DNA of 52,133 nt from Archangium sp. (GTDB lineage: Bacteria; Myxococcota; Myxococcia; Myxococcales; Myxococcaceae), in assembly GCA_030695565.1 (NCBI GenBank), contig JAUYRZ010000004.1:1-52133 (forward strand), read 5' to 3'. Below the pieces are notes generated by a model. The model saw only the letters and a list, made by a program, of their open reading frames with translations, had not been told where the DNA came from and did not search any database. Each line of letters opens with the position of its first letter. Positions within the stretch are counted from its first letter, which is position 1. The translations under genes were made by a program, and so were the position numbers. Shown here one piece after another: positions 24,976 to 33,619 of this stretch.

Positions 24976-25500
24976 TCATCGGGAAGACGCTTCGCTTTGG
25001 AGGTGCAGGAAGGTGATGAACTCCACGAAGTCGATGCCGAGGCGCACTTCGCCGTCGCCCTGGCCGCTCGGGAGTTCAGCCCCTCCCGCAACCGTGAGCG
25101 AGAGACCCAACGCGCGCAGGCCGGTGTGTCCGAGCACCACGGTGCTCCACGCAGAAGCGCGCAGAGGCACCCATCTCGCCATCACGTCGACACCCGTGAA
25201 GACCGCGATGGCGAGGCGTGAGTCGAGCTCGAGCCGCACCAGATCGACGGTGAAGAACCCACCGAGATCGAGACCCGAGTGGTTGCTGAACAACCCGCGC
25301 GCCTGCAGTCCGAAACGCACCGGGTCGAAGCGCGCGCCGATGAGTGCGTTGAGCCCGAAGAAGAAGGGCGCCTCTGGAGCCTGGGTGGCGCGCGCACCGC
25401 CTGCGAGCTCGAGCTGCGCGACGACGTTGAGCGTGGGTTCCTGCAGGATCGGAGTGTCCGCCGAAGCGCACAACACCAGCGAGAGCACGAGCGCGTTCAC
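24976..25500 (-). CDS. Probable outer-membrane/secreted protein coupled to the patatin lipoprotein
   Basis: A protein of 174 residues from a GTG at 25500 whose first four bases (GTGA) overlap the stop of the upstream patatin-like gene. The N-terminus MNALVLSLVLCASA is a signal peptide. The remainder alternates polar and hydrophobic residues with many Gly and aromatic ends (FFFGLNALIGARFD, FGLQARGLFS, VDLVRLELDSRLAIAV), the pattern of antiparallel beta strands, so a small beta-barrel is likely. No named family is recognised. The tight overlap implies translational coupling and probably joint function with the patatin protein. Confidence 0.7.
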   Translation of the reverse strand: MNALVLSLVLCASADTPILQEPTLNVVAQLELAGGARATQAPEAPFFFGLNALIGARFDPVRFGLQARGLFSNHSGLDLGGFFTVDLVRLELDSRLAIAVFTGVDVMARWVPLRASAWSTVVLGHTGLRALGLSLTVAGGAELPSGQGDGEVRLGIDFVEFITFLHLQSEASSR

Positions 25501-27536
25501 GGTGCGCCTCCCGCCGCCCACGAGCCGCTGGGGCAGGCGAAGTACGCCGGGCCCTGCGAGGCCTCGACGCACAACGGCATCGAGGTGTTGATTCGCGTCC
25601 GCCCCTCGGCGCTCCGCCACGTGGAGAAGGCGGGACAGACCGGCTTGGAGTACTCGACGAGCCAGGTCTGGAAGGCGGCGTCGGTCTCGCGCTGCGCGAT
25701 GATGGCGGCGACCTCGGTGGGCAGCGGCGCAGGCCAGCCGAGCCGGGTCGCGAGGTCTCCGCTCGCACCGAGCTGGCGGCGCGCGACCTGACGACCCCAG
25801 ATGAAGAGGCCGCGCATCACGTAGCGGTCGAAGGAGTAGCCCGCGCCGGCCACCACCCAGTCGGGCACGTCGCCCGGCACGTAGAGCCCCCGCACGCGCT
25901 GATCAGCAGCACTCGGGCGCGAGAGGCGTTTGAGCGGGGTGACGGGCGCGGCCTGCGCGAGCAAGGCGGTCAGCTCCTCGTCCCTCAGCTCTGCCAGGCG
26001 CTGCGCGAAGGCGAGCTCGGTGAGGTCTTGCTGGGCCGCGTATTGCTCGAGGGTGGTGAACACCATGTCGGCGATCATGCGCGGGGGCGGCGTGGCGACC
26101 GGTGTGAGCCGGCCGGTGTCGATGGCGAGCACGCGCAGGGCCGTGCCACCCGTCAACGGCGTGGGGCGCGAATACGAGAGCGCGCGAATCGCGGGCAGCT
26201 GGGAGCGGAGGCCTCCGTCGACCCAGACGCCACACTCACCCGCGGGCTCGAAGCCAGACCACACGTGCGACACGGGGCGCGCGAAGACGGGCAAGACCAA
26301 CGAGGCCATCAGCCCCGCGCTCAGACACTTCGGCGAATCAGCGCCACCGCAGGCGCGCTCATCGAGGCCCACGAGCTGGCTTTGTTGCGTCTCCACCGAG
26401 ACCACCACGCGTGTCAGCCGGTTGTCGTGCATCTGCTGGTGAAAGAGACCGATCAGCGGGTCGAGTGGTGCGCGCTGCATCGGGTCGAAACGAATGAGAT
26501 TGACGCGCGGGCGGCCGAACACGCCGAGCGCGCGCGCCACCGAGCCCTGCTCGGCACACATGAGGTCGGCTTCGTCGACGTCGGAGAAGTAGCGCTCCAG
26601 CAGCTTGAGGGCGCAGCTCTGAACCGGGCGGCCGGGAATGGCGGGCACGGTGGGGAAGGGCGTGTTCGGCCAGCCCGAGAAGCAGTCGGTCTTTGCCCCT
26701 GAAAGATCGGAGTGCTTCACCTCGGGGCGCGGCGTGAAGGCGTTGCACGCGGTGACGAAGGCCTGCTGCTCGGGCGTCAACGCGCTGTCGTCGAGCATCG
26801 CGAACTCGAGCAACTGGGCGAGCAGCGCGCCGACGCTGGTGCCGACCACGGCTGAGAAGCGGCTCGCGCGGTCGGCCTCTGCACGGTCGCCCGCGGGGAG
26901 CTTCGAGAGGGCCTCTTCTCGCGCCGAAAGGAGCTCGTAGAGCAGGCCGGCGGTGAAGGCGCCGTTGGCCGCGCCTCCGCTCATCGCGAGCACCGGGAGG
27001 TCGTTCTGCGCGGCCTGGTTGGCCGGCGTGGCGTCGAGCACGCGCGCGAGGCGCTTCAGCGCGCTGGCGGCCGCGTCGTAGGTGGCGGGCTTGTGGGTGT
27101 TCGACAGCCAGGTCAGCTCGGCGAAGTCGTACGCGCTGCCCGAGGCCTTGCCCACGGCCCAGGCGAGCTGCGCCGGGTCGGAGGTGAAGCCCGCGGTGCA
27201 TGCGGGGCTGGTACGCAGTGACGCGAGCTCGGCCCACAGCGCGGTGGCCCAGGTGGTGGCGTCGCGCGCGCCACTCGTCGCCGAGCCAATGCGCTGAAGG
27301 TCGGCGCCGGCCAGAGAACCCAGACACTGCGCCGCGGCCCGAGGGTCATTCCAGGGGCCGACGACGGTGAGCTGCAGCTCGGCGTAGAGCTGAAACTCGA
27401 CCTTCGGGCTCGGCGGTGTCCGGTCGTCGGCGGCGTAGGTGAGGTCGGCGAAGACAGGCCGATTCGTGAGGTCCGCTACGACACAGCCGCTCGAGAACGC
27501 GAGCAGCGCCACCCAACCACCCAGACGCGACGTCAT
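25497..27536 (-). CDS. Patatin-like phospholipase lipoprotein
   Basis: A protein of 679 residues; signal MTSRLGGWVALLAFSSGC with lipid Cys18, so it is membrane-anchored. The patatin domain (~175-460) has the oxyanion region SGGAANGAFTAGLL, the nucleophile elbow GTSVGA with Ser234 and the catalytic Asp440 in WVDGGLRSQ, making a complete Ser-Asp dyad. Residues 19-170 hold helices of unknown role and ~460-679 a C-terminal domain ending in a Cys-containing segment. It is expected to hydrolyse acyl lipids at the envelope. It overlaps the next gene by GTGA. The alternative GTG start two codons upstream is less likely. Confidence 0.9.
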   Translation of the reverse strand: MTSRLGGWVALLAFSSGCVVADLTNRPVFADLTYAADDRTPPSPKVEFQLYAELQLTVVGPWNDPRAAAQCLGSLAGADLQRIGSATSGARDATTWATALWAELASLRTSPACTAGFTSDPAQLAWAVGKASGSAYDFAELTWLSNTHKPATYDAAASALKRLARVLDATPANQAAQNDLPVLAMSGGAANGAFTAGLLYELLSAREEALSKLPAGDRAEADRASRFSAVVGTSVGALLAQLLEFAMLDDSALTPEQQAFVTACNAFTPRPEVKHSDLSGAKTDCFSGWPNTPFPTVPAIPGRPVQSCALKLLERYFSDVDEADLMCAEQGSVARALGVFGRPRVNLIRFDPMQRAPLDPLIGLFHQQMHDNRLTRVVVSVETQQSQLVGLDERACGGADSPKCLSAGLMASLVLPVFARPVSHVWSGFEPAGECGVWVDGGLRSQLPAIRALSYSRPTPLTGGTALRVLAIDTGRLTPVATPPPRMIADMVFTTLEQYAAQQDLTELAFAQRLAELRDEELTALLAQAAPVTPLKRLSRPSAADQRVRGLYVPGDVPDWVVAGAGYSFDRYVMRGLFIWGRQVARRQLGASGDLATRLGWPAPLPTEVAAIIAQRETDAAFQTWLVEYSKPVCPAFSTWRSAEGRTRINTSMPLCVEASQGPAYFACPSGSWAAGGAP
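25761..25799. repeat. 39-bp direct repeat, copy 2 (inside the patatin-like gene)
   Basis: Exact match to 23436-23474. Here it is functional coding sequence for WGRQVARRQLGAS in the C-terminal part of the patatin-like protein, so this is the likely source copy. Confidence 0.75.
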
Positions 27537-27607
27537 GGGCACGTTGTAGCCGCCGCTCCTCGGGCCCGTCGACTTTCAAGGAGCCTGATGTCAAACCGCT
27601 CCGCTCC

Positions 27608-27994
27608 ATGCCCGAGCTCCTCTCGCCCATCGGCTCGCGCGTCAGAACCGGGCTGAGCCTGCTGGCGGTGGGCTGGGGTCTCGGGCTGAGTTACGCGGCG
27701 TTCCAGGTGAGCCTTCTCGTCGCACAGGCCATTCACCTCCCGGCGGCGCGCGAATATTTCGGGAGCGACGTCAGCATCAGCGACGAGGAGATCTTCGAGG
27801 CCACCCTCAGCGCGGTGCTCGGCGTGTTCGGCTACCTGAGCGCGTGGGCCATCGCCCTCTGGGTCACCGGCCGGCAGCCGGATCCTCTTCGCGGCTGGCT
27901 CCGGTTGTGTGTTGCACTTCCTGCTGCTCCGGGCGCACTGCTGGCCCTGGGGGTGATTCTGATCGGGACCCTCTTCATCAAGGGGGTCGCGTGA
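27608..27994 (+). CDS. Small membrane protein, three predicted helices
   Basis: A protein of 128 residues with hydrophobic segments at about 15-40, 64-86 and 98-126, and an acidic extramembrane loop (~45-62, including SDVSISDEEIFEA). It is divergent from the patatin lipoprotein gene, 71 bp apart, and its last 17 bases overlap the end of the convergent small gene. No family recognised; function unknown. Confidence 0.7.
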   Translation: MPELLSPIGSRVRTGLSLLAVGWGLGLSYAAFQVSLLVAQAIHLPAAREYFGSDVSISDEEIFEATLSAVLGVFGYLSAWAIALWVTGRQPDPLRGWLRLCVALPAAPGALLALGVILIGTLFIKGVA

Positions 27995-28247
27995 TCTCCC
28001 GCTGCGCCTCGACTTTGGTGAGCTCTGACAGGCGCTTCCAGCCGCGCGACCACGCCTCGCGGTTGAAGAGCTCTTTGGCAGGAAGGCGAAGCTCGACTGT
28101 GGCCTCGCACGAGGCGCGCAACTCGGCGTCGTAGCCTCCTTCGACTTTTCGCAGGCCGACCACGTGGAACTGGCACCAGCCGCTGATGGGCGCCGTCGCG
28201 GTGAACTTGGAGCCGACGAGGTGCGCGTACCGCGGTGGCAGCGACAT
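27978..28247 (-). CDS. TIGR02450-like small Trp-containing protein
   Basis: A protein of 89 residues. The pattern LVGSKFTATAP.SGWCQFHV followed by VELRLPAKELFNREAWSRGW matches the small TIGR02450/DUF2389 family, which is defined by a K-x-T start, a W/H-rich strand and a terminal W..GW motif. No biochemical function is known for that family. The ATG at 28247 is chosen because the family consensus begins within ten residues of it. It converges on and overlaps the preceding membrane-protein gene. Confidence 0.7.
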   Translation of the reverse strand: MSLPPRYAHLVGSKFTATAPISGWCQFHVVGLRKVEGGYDAELRASCEATVELRLPAKELFNREAWSRGWKRLSELTKVEAQREITRPP

Positions 28248-28311
28248 GGCTCTTTTCTTCAGGCCTTGGTCCCCGATTGCAACGATGAATCGAGCGCCTG
28301 GGCCCGGCACC

Positions 28312-28821
28312 TCAGCGGAACACCGAGTTGACCATGAGAAAGAAGAGCAGGGCGCGCGCCTCGTTGGGCACCTCGCGGGGCAGCTCGACCACGAAGCGCC
28401 TGCGCACCAACGAGAAGAGATCGGGCTCGAAGATCGACCCGATGACGTGAGGGCCTTCGAGCACATCGAAGCGCAGTCGCAGCCATGAGGACCGCTTCGT
28501 GAGGTGAAACTCGCGCGTGGCGTGCGTGACCTCGAGGCGATTTCGGCCCGATGCGAGCGCGGTGGCGACCGCTTTCCCTTCGCGCAGCAACGTGAAGCGC
28601 ACCTCATGCGACGGGCCCGTGAACTCGAGCTCGCAGAGGCCTTCAGGGAGCCTGAAGCGAACCTGGTCTTGCACGGCCGCGGGCGCCACGCTGGCCATCA
28701 CGGAACCCTTGGCCGTCGCGAGCCCGGTGGGGAAATCGAGGGTCCCTACCGGCTGTTGACGCTCATCGAAGAACTCGTAGTGGAACTTCGTGAGGCCTGA
28801 ACGTGCCGCAGCGATGTGCAT
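28312..28821 (-). CDS. Conserved-looking hypothetical protein, beta-rich
   Basis: A protein of 169 residues from an ATG at 28821. Strand-like segments dominate (FHYEFFDERQQPVGTLDFPT, EVRFTLLREGKAVATALASG, LRLRFDVLEGPHVIGSIFEP) and the C-terminus is a hydrophobic helix (RALLFFLMVNSVF) of single-pass length. The strand pattern and C-terminal helix recall the scramblase/LURP-one-like fold, but I cannot support that by motif. It is divergent from the topoisomerase-helicase gene, 117 bp apart. Confidence 0.6.
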   Translation of the reverse strand: MHIAAARSGLTKFHYEFFDERQQPVGTLDFPTGLATAKGSVMASVAPAAVQDQVRFRLPEGLCELEFTGPSHEVRFTLLREGKAVATALASGRNRLEVTHATREFHLTKRSSWLRLRFDVLEGPHVIGSIFEPDLFSLVRRRFVVELPREVPNEARALLFFLMVNSVFR

Positions 28822-28938
28822 GGAGCTTCAGACGTAGCATCCGCTGCGCTGGAGCGCGCGTTCACGCTTCGCCAGGCCGCGGTCACACCCAAACGCCCAT
28901 CGCCGAGATGTCGGCGGGGTGAGATACACCCTCTTTCA

Positions 28939-31900
28939 ATGACCGTCGTCGTCGTCGCCGAGAAGCCCTCCGTGGCGCGGGATCTCGCCCGGGTGCTGGG
29001 CGCGACCGCGCGTGGCGACGGCACCCTCTCGGGCAACGGCTACGTCGTCACCTGGGCCATCGGTCACCTGGTGGGCCTGGCCCAGCCTGAAGGCATTCGC
29101 CCGGAGTGGAAGCGCTGGAGCCGCGCGACCCTGCCGATGTTGCCGCAAGAGTGGCCGCTCCAGGTGCTCGAGGGCACGCGCGCTCAGTTCGCGGTGGTCT
29201 CCAAAGCGCTCACCGCTCGCGACGTCACCGGCGTCATCTGCGCGACGGATGCCGGGCGCGAGGGTGAGCTCATCTTCCGCTTCATCTACGAGGCCGCGGG
29301 CTGCCGGAAGCCGGTCAAGCGGTTGTGGATCTCGTCGCTCACCGACGGGGCCATCAAAGAGGGCTTCGCGAAGCTGCGGCCCGCCACCGACTTCGATGGG
29401 CTGGCGGATGCGGCCGTGGGGCGCAGCCGGGCGGATTGGCTGGTGGGCATGAACCTGTCGCGGGCCTACGGCATCGCGATGGATGCGCCGTTGTCGGTCG
29501 GGCGCGTGCAGACGCCCACGCTCGCGCTGCTGGTCGAACGTGAACTGGCGATTCGCGACTTCGTGCCTGAAGATTATTTCGAGGTCCTGGCCACGTTCTC
29601 TCCGCGGGAGGGCGCGAGTTATCGCGGCACGTGGCATCGGCCGGGCACGCACGAACATCCGCGGCGCCTCGATAAAGACGGAGCAGAAGCCAACGCCATC
29701 GTCGCGCGGGCGAAGACCGGTGAAGCGCGCATCGCGTCGGTCACTTCGAAGTCGAAGAAGCTGCCGCCGCCGTTGCTCTACGACCTGACCGAGCTGCAGC
29801 GGCACTTGAACCGGCTCTACGGGTTCTCGGCCTCCCGCAGCCTCGAGCTGGCGCAGGCGCTCTACGAGAAGCACAAGGTCATCAGCTACCCGCGCACCGA
29901 CAGCCGGCATCTCTCCAACGAGGTGGCCGGTACGTTGGGGCCCATCACCCGGGCGATCCGCGGGCCGTACGAGCCGAACATCGCGCCGGGTACGGGCGAG
30001 CGGCCGCTGTCGAAACGGTTCGTCGATGACACCCAGGTGAGCGATCACCACGCGATCATTCCCACCGCGACGCCTGCGCACGGGCTGAGCGGTGACGAGC
30101 AGAAGGTGTACTCGCTCATCTGCCGGCGGCTGTTGCAGGCCTGGCATGACGACTTCACCTGGGCGGCGACCGAGGTGGTCACGGAGCTCAAGACGCCCGG
30201 CGTGGTCGACACGTACCGCAGCCATGGCACGGCGATCGAGCAGCAGGGGTGGAAGGTGCTCGATGTCGGCGGGGTGAAACCGCCGAAAGAGAAGGGCGCG
30301 GGGCCCGAGGAGGAAGAAGAAGGGCTGCTCCCGTCGGGGCTGGAGAAAAATCAACTGCAGAAGGTGCTCGACGCGAAGGCTGTGCAGCGGCGTACGCGGC
30401 CGCCTCCGCGGCTCAATGACGCGACCTTGCTGACCGCGATGGAGACGGCGGGCAAGACGCTCGATGAACGTGAGCTGTCCGAGGCGATGAAGGAGAACGG
30501 CCTGGGCACGCCGGCGACCCGCGCCAACATCATCGAGACGTTGCTCACCCGCGAGTACGTGAGCCGCGATGGGAAGTCGTTGGTCGCGACGGACAAGGGC
30601 ATCGGGCTCATCGCGGTGGTGGATCCCGAGGTGAAGAGCGCGGCGATGACCGGTGCGTGGGAAGCGCGGCTTCAGCGGATCGCCAAACGGCAGGGGAATC
30701 TCGGCGAGTTCATTCGGGGCATCGAGGCGTACGTGACCGCGGTGGTGGGCCGCGTGCCGCCGCAACTGGGAGGAGGCGGTAGTCCCCCGGTTCCTCCCGG
30801 GAGCAGATTTGCCGCCACCGTGCCCCCTGAGCGGAGTCGAGGGGCCACTTCCGCCGCGCCCAGGCAGTACGCCCTCGACTCAGCCCCCAGGGAACAGCGC
30901 ACGCCGGTCCTCCCGGGCGGAGTCGAAGGCGCAACGCTGGCTCGCGCAGCCAGCGGCAGCTCGACTGCGCTCGACGGGAGGGGCGTCGGAGTCGCCGGGT
31001 TGCAGAAGCTCCTGCGCACGCCCTTCGGCTTCGCCAGCTACCGCCCGCACCAACAAGCCGCCTGCGAAGCCTCTGCCGCCGGTGAAGACGTGCTGCTCGT
31101 CATGCCCACGGGCGCGGGCAAATCGCTGTGCTACCAGCTGCCTGGCCTCGCCCGCGGCGGCACCACGCTGGTGATCAGCCCGCTCATCGCGCTGATGGAA
31201 GACCAGGTCGCCGGGCTCCAGGCCAAAGGCCTGCGCGCCGAACGGATCCACTCCGGCCGAGGCCGGCTCGACTCACGCCGCGTGTGCAACGAGTACCTCG
31301 AAGGCACACTCGACTACCTCTTCATCGCCCCCGAACGTCTCGGCGTCCCGAACTTCCCCGAGCTGCTCGCGCGCCGCCTGCCCACGCTCATCGCGATCGA
31401 CGAAGCGCACTGCATCTCGCAATGGGGTCACGACTTTCGCCCCGACTACCGGCTGCTGGGCGAGCGGCTGCCCATGCTGCGCCCTGCACCCGTGATGGCG
31501 CTCACCGCCACCGCGACGCCCCTCGTTCAGGCCGACATCGTCAAGCAGCTCGGCCTGCGCACCGGCGCCCGCCAGCTCATTCACGGTTTCCGCCGGCACA
31601 ACCTGGCGATCGAAGCGCTCGAGGTCACGCCGCACGAACGCATCGACCGCGCGCAACAGTGGCTCAGCGACCCCGCCCGCGTTCCGGCCATCGTCTACGC
31701 CCCCACCCGCAAGACCGCCGAAGCCGCCGCCGAAACGCTCGGTGAAAACCTGCGCGTCGCCCCGTACCACGCGGGCCTTTCACCCGAGGTCCGCGCCAAC
31801 ACGCAGACGGCGTTCCTCACCGGCAAACTCGACGTGGTGGTCGCCACGGTCGCCTTCGGCATGGGCGTCGACAAAGCGAACGTGCGCACCGTGCTCCACC

Positions 31901-33012
31901 TGGCGCTGCCCGGAAGCGTCGAGGCCTACTACCAGGAGATCGGCCGCGCCGGCCGCGACGGGCTCCCCTCGCGTGCGGTGTTGATGCACCACTTCGTCGA
32001 TCGCAAGACGCACGAGTTCTTCCTCGCCCGCGACTACCCCGATGCCGCGGTGCTCAAGAAGCTCGCGCGCGCGGTCAACGACGTTCCCCAGGATGCCGAG
32101 AGCGTGCGCAGGCGCTCCCGCGTCAACATGGACGACTTCGAGAAGGCGCTGGAGAAGTTGTGGATTCACGGCGGCGTTCGAGGCGTCACCGAGGACCAAC
32201 TCACGCGCGGCCATGACGATTGGGCGGCTCCGTATGCCGAGCAGCGCCGCCTTCGTGAGGAGCAGCTGGCGCTCGTCGCCCGCTTCGCCGAGAGCCACCG
32301 CTGCCGCATGGTGTCCCTCGTGCAGCACTTCGGTGACCAGGAAGACTCTGGCAAGCCCTGCGGGTTGTGTGACGTCTGCGCGCCCACCCAGTGCATCGGC
32401 GCGTTGTTCGAACGACCGGGCGCCGAGGAGGTCACCATTCTGTCCGAGCTGCTCGCGCGGCTGCGAGCGTCACCCGGGCAGGCGAGCGGCCGGTTGTGCC
32501 GGGAGTTGCTCGGCGATGCTCCGGATGCGCGGCCCCGGTTCGAGCGGCTGCTCTCGGGGCTGGTGCGCGCGGGCCAGGTGCGCGTGGAAGACGACGTCTT
32601 CGAGAAAGACGGGAAGAAGATTCCTTTTCACCGGCTCCATTTGATCGGCCGCGGCTCGTTGGAGGGCGTGCAGTTGCCGCTCAAGAGCGCTGCGGTGAAG
32701 AAGGGGAAGCGGCCGCTGAAGACGAGCACGCGAAAGCGGCGCGGGTCGAAGCGGGAAGGGCGCAAGCCAGCGGTGGAGTTGCCCTCGTCGGGCGCGTCCG
32801 CCGGCCTGGTGGCGACGCTGCGCGCGTGGCGGCTGGAGGAGGCGCGCAAGCGGCGGGTGCCCGCGTTCAGGGTGCTCACCAATCGCGCGCTGGTCGCGGT
32901 GGCAGAGGCCCGGCCCACCAGCGCGGCGGCACTGCGGGGCGTCGCGGGCATTGGGCCGAAGGTGGTGAAGGACTCAGGGGCTCAGCTGGTCGCGTTGTGT
33001 TCTCGGAGTTGA
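28939..33012 (+). CDS. topB/recQ: DNA topoisomerase III - RecQ helicase fusion
   Basis: A single frame of 1357 residues. Residues 1-~610 are a type IA topoisomerase: Toprim domain from VVVAEKPSVARDLA with ATDAGREGEL, and active-site Tyr317 in VISYPRTDSRHL, the topoisomerase III form. Residues ~625-690 are a Gly/Pro/Ser linker. From ~692 a full RecQ follows: GFASYRPHQ, Walker A MPTGAGKS (K728), DEAH at 821-824 with CISQWGHDF, TATATP, the YYQEIGRAGRDG motif VI, the zinc cysteines in PCGLCDVC, a winged-helix part, a Lys-rich stretch and a terminal HRDC domain. Separate RecQ and TopoIII proteins cooperate in decatenation and Holliday-junction dissolution; here they are one chain. ATG at 28939, no strong ribosome-binding site. 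Confidence 0.95.
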   Translation: MTVVVVAEKPSVARDLARVLGATARGDGTLSGNGYVVTWAIGHLVGLAQPEGIRPEWKRWSRATLPMLPQEWPLQVLEGTRAQFAVVSKALTARDVTGVICATDAGREGELIFRFIYEAAGCRKPVKRLWISSLTDGAIKEGFAKLRPATDFDGLADAAVGRSRADWLVGMNLSRAYGIAMDAPLSVGRVQTPTLALLVERELAIRDFVPEDYFEVLATFSPREGASYRGTWHRPGTHEHPRRLDKDGAEANAIVARAKTGEARIASVTSKSKKLPPPLLYDLTELQRHLNRLYGFSASRSLELAQALYEKHKVISYPRTDSRHLSNEVAGTLGPITRAIRGPYEPNIAPGTGERPLSKRFVDDTQVSDHHAIIPTATPAHGLSGDEQKVYSLICRRLLQAWHDDFTWAATEVVTELKTPGVVDTYRSHGTAIEQQGWKVLDVGGVKPPKEKGAGPEEEEEGLLPSGLEKNQLQKVLDAKAVQRRTRPPPRLNDATLLTAMETAGKTLDERELSEAMKENGLGTPATRANIIETLLTREYVSRDGKSLVATDKGIGLIAVVDPEVKSAAMTGAWEARLQRIAKRQGNLGEFIRGIEAYVTAVVGRVPPQLGGGGSPPVPPGSRFAATVPPERSRGATSAAPRQYALDSAPREQRTPVLPGGVEGATLARAASGSSTALDGRGVGVAGLQKLLRTPFGFASYRPHQQAACEASAAGEDVLLVMPTGAGKSLCYQLPGLARGGTTLVISPLIALMEDQVAGLQAKGLRAERIHSGRGRLDSRRVCNEYLEGTLDYLFIAPERLGVPNFPELLARRLPTLIAIDEAHCISQWGHDFRPDYRLLGERLPMLRPAPVMALTATATPLVQADIVKQLGLRTGARQLIHGFRRHNLAIEALEVTPHERIDRAQQWLSDPARVPAIVYAPTRKTAEAAAETLGENLRVAPYHAGLSPEVRANTQTAFLTGKLDVVVATVAFGMGVDKANVRTVLHLALPGSVEAYYQEIGRAGRDGLPSRAVLMHHFVDRKTHEFFLARDYPDAAVLKKLARAVNDVPQDAESVRRRSRVNMDDFEKALEKLWIHGGVRGVTEDQLTRGHDDWAAPYAEQRRLREEQLALVARFAESHRCRMVSLVQHFGDQEDSGKPCGLCDVCAPTQCIGALFERPGAEEVTILSELLARLRASPGQASGRLCRELLGDAPDARPRFERLLSGLVRAGQVRVEDDVFEKDGKKIPFHRLHLIGRGSLEGVQLPLKSAAVKKGKRPLKTSTRKRRGSKREGRKPAVELPSSGASAGLVATLRAWRLEEARKRRVPAFRVLTNRALVAVAEARPTSAAALRGVAGIGPKVVKDSGAQLVALCSRS
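30824..30979. repeat. Palindromic repeat remnants forming the TopoIII-RecQ linker
   Basis: Within the linker the DNA carries four related short motifs: ccctgagcggagtcgagggg (30825), gccctcgactcagccccc (30871), gggcggagtcgaagg (30915) and ctcgactgcgctcgacggg (~30958). They resemble half-sites of the dispersed 'ccctTCGACTccgctcaggg' type intergenic palindrome, in alternating orientation. Composition differs from both flanking domains. A repeat element appears to have been absorbed in frame as linker sequence. Confidence 0.5.
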
Positions 33013-33148
33013 ACCGCTCCCGATTCATTTCTTGAAGACCTTCGAGCTGAGGGGAGGCCGTGCAGCGCGAGCACGAGCGGCCCGGTGCCCATGCGAGGAA
33101 GGCGAAGCTGACGCTGCGCGCGGGCCTGCGGGAGGCTAAGGATGCTGC

Positions 33149-33577
33149 ATGAAGGTGCTGCTCGCCCGCCCCAACGACTTCCTGGTGTACGACATGAGCG
33201 CCTGGCTGCGATCCCTGGGCCTCGAGCCTGTGCGCCTGAGCAAGCTCAGCGAACTCACGGCGCACCCGGTGACGGAGATCGCGGGGCTGGTGCTCAGCTC
33301 GGCCGTCACCTCTGCCATCCCCGAGTCGCTGGGTGCCGCCATGGGTGCCGTGCGAAAGGTGTTCCCCCGCAAGCCGGTGTTGATCTCGGGCTTGGCCCGT
33401 CTCGAGTCTGCCCGCGTCGGGCTGGCCCGCGAGCTCGAGGGGGCCACGCTCAAGGGCCCCGCCGAGCCCGCAGCCTGGGGCCAGCCGGGCGTGCTGCTGT
33501 ACGTGCACGGCGACCAACTGCACGCTCGCGATCCCGACCTGCAGAAGGCCGCCCGCCAACACCTGGGTCTGGACTAA
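33149..33577 (+). CDS. Hypothetical protein, receiver-like fold possible
   Basis: A protein of 142 residues; ATG at 33149 with GGCTAAGGA upstream. The first ~95 residues alternate short strands and helices (MKVLLARPNDFLVYDMSAWL, IAGLVLSSAV, KPVLISGLARL) like a response-regulator receiver. There is no phosphorylatable Asp at the expected place after the third strand (GLVLSS). It may be a non-phosphorylated pseudo-receiver. It stands between the topoisomerase-helicase gene and the PARP-finger gene on the same strand. Function unknown. Confidence 0.65.
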   Translation: MKVLLARPNDFLVYDMSAWLRSLGLEPVRLSKLSELTAHPVTEIAGLVLSSAVTSAIPESLGAAMGAVRKVFPRKPVLISGLARLESARVGLARELEGATLKGPAEPAAWGQPGVLLYVHGDQLHARDPDLQKAARQHLGLD

Positions 33578-33619
33578 AACGACAACGTGCGCGTCGCCGT
33601 TGCATCTGAAGGGTGAGCC

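Noticed and set aside
28936-30765. 609-codon minus-strand frame over the topoisomerase part
   Set aside because: Antisense to the Toprim and active-site Tyr motifs; Arg/Gly/Pro-rich chance frame.
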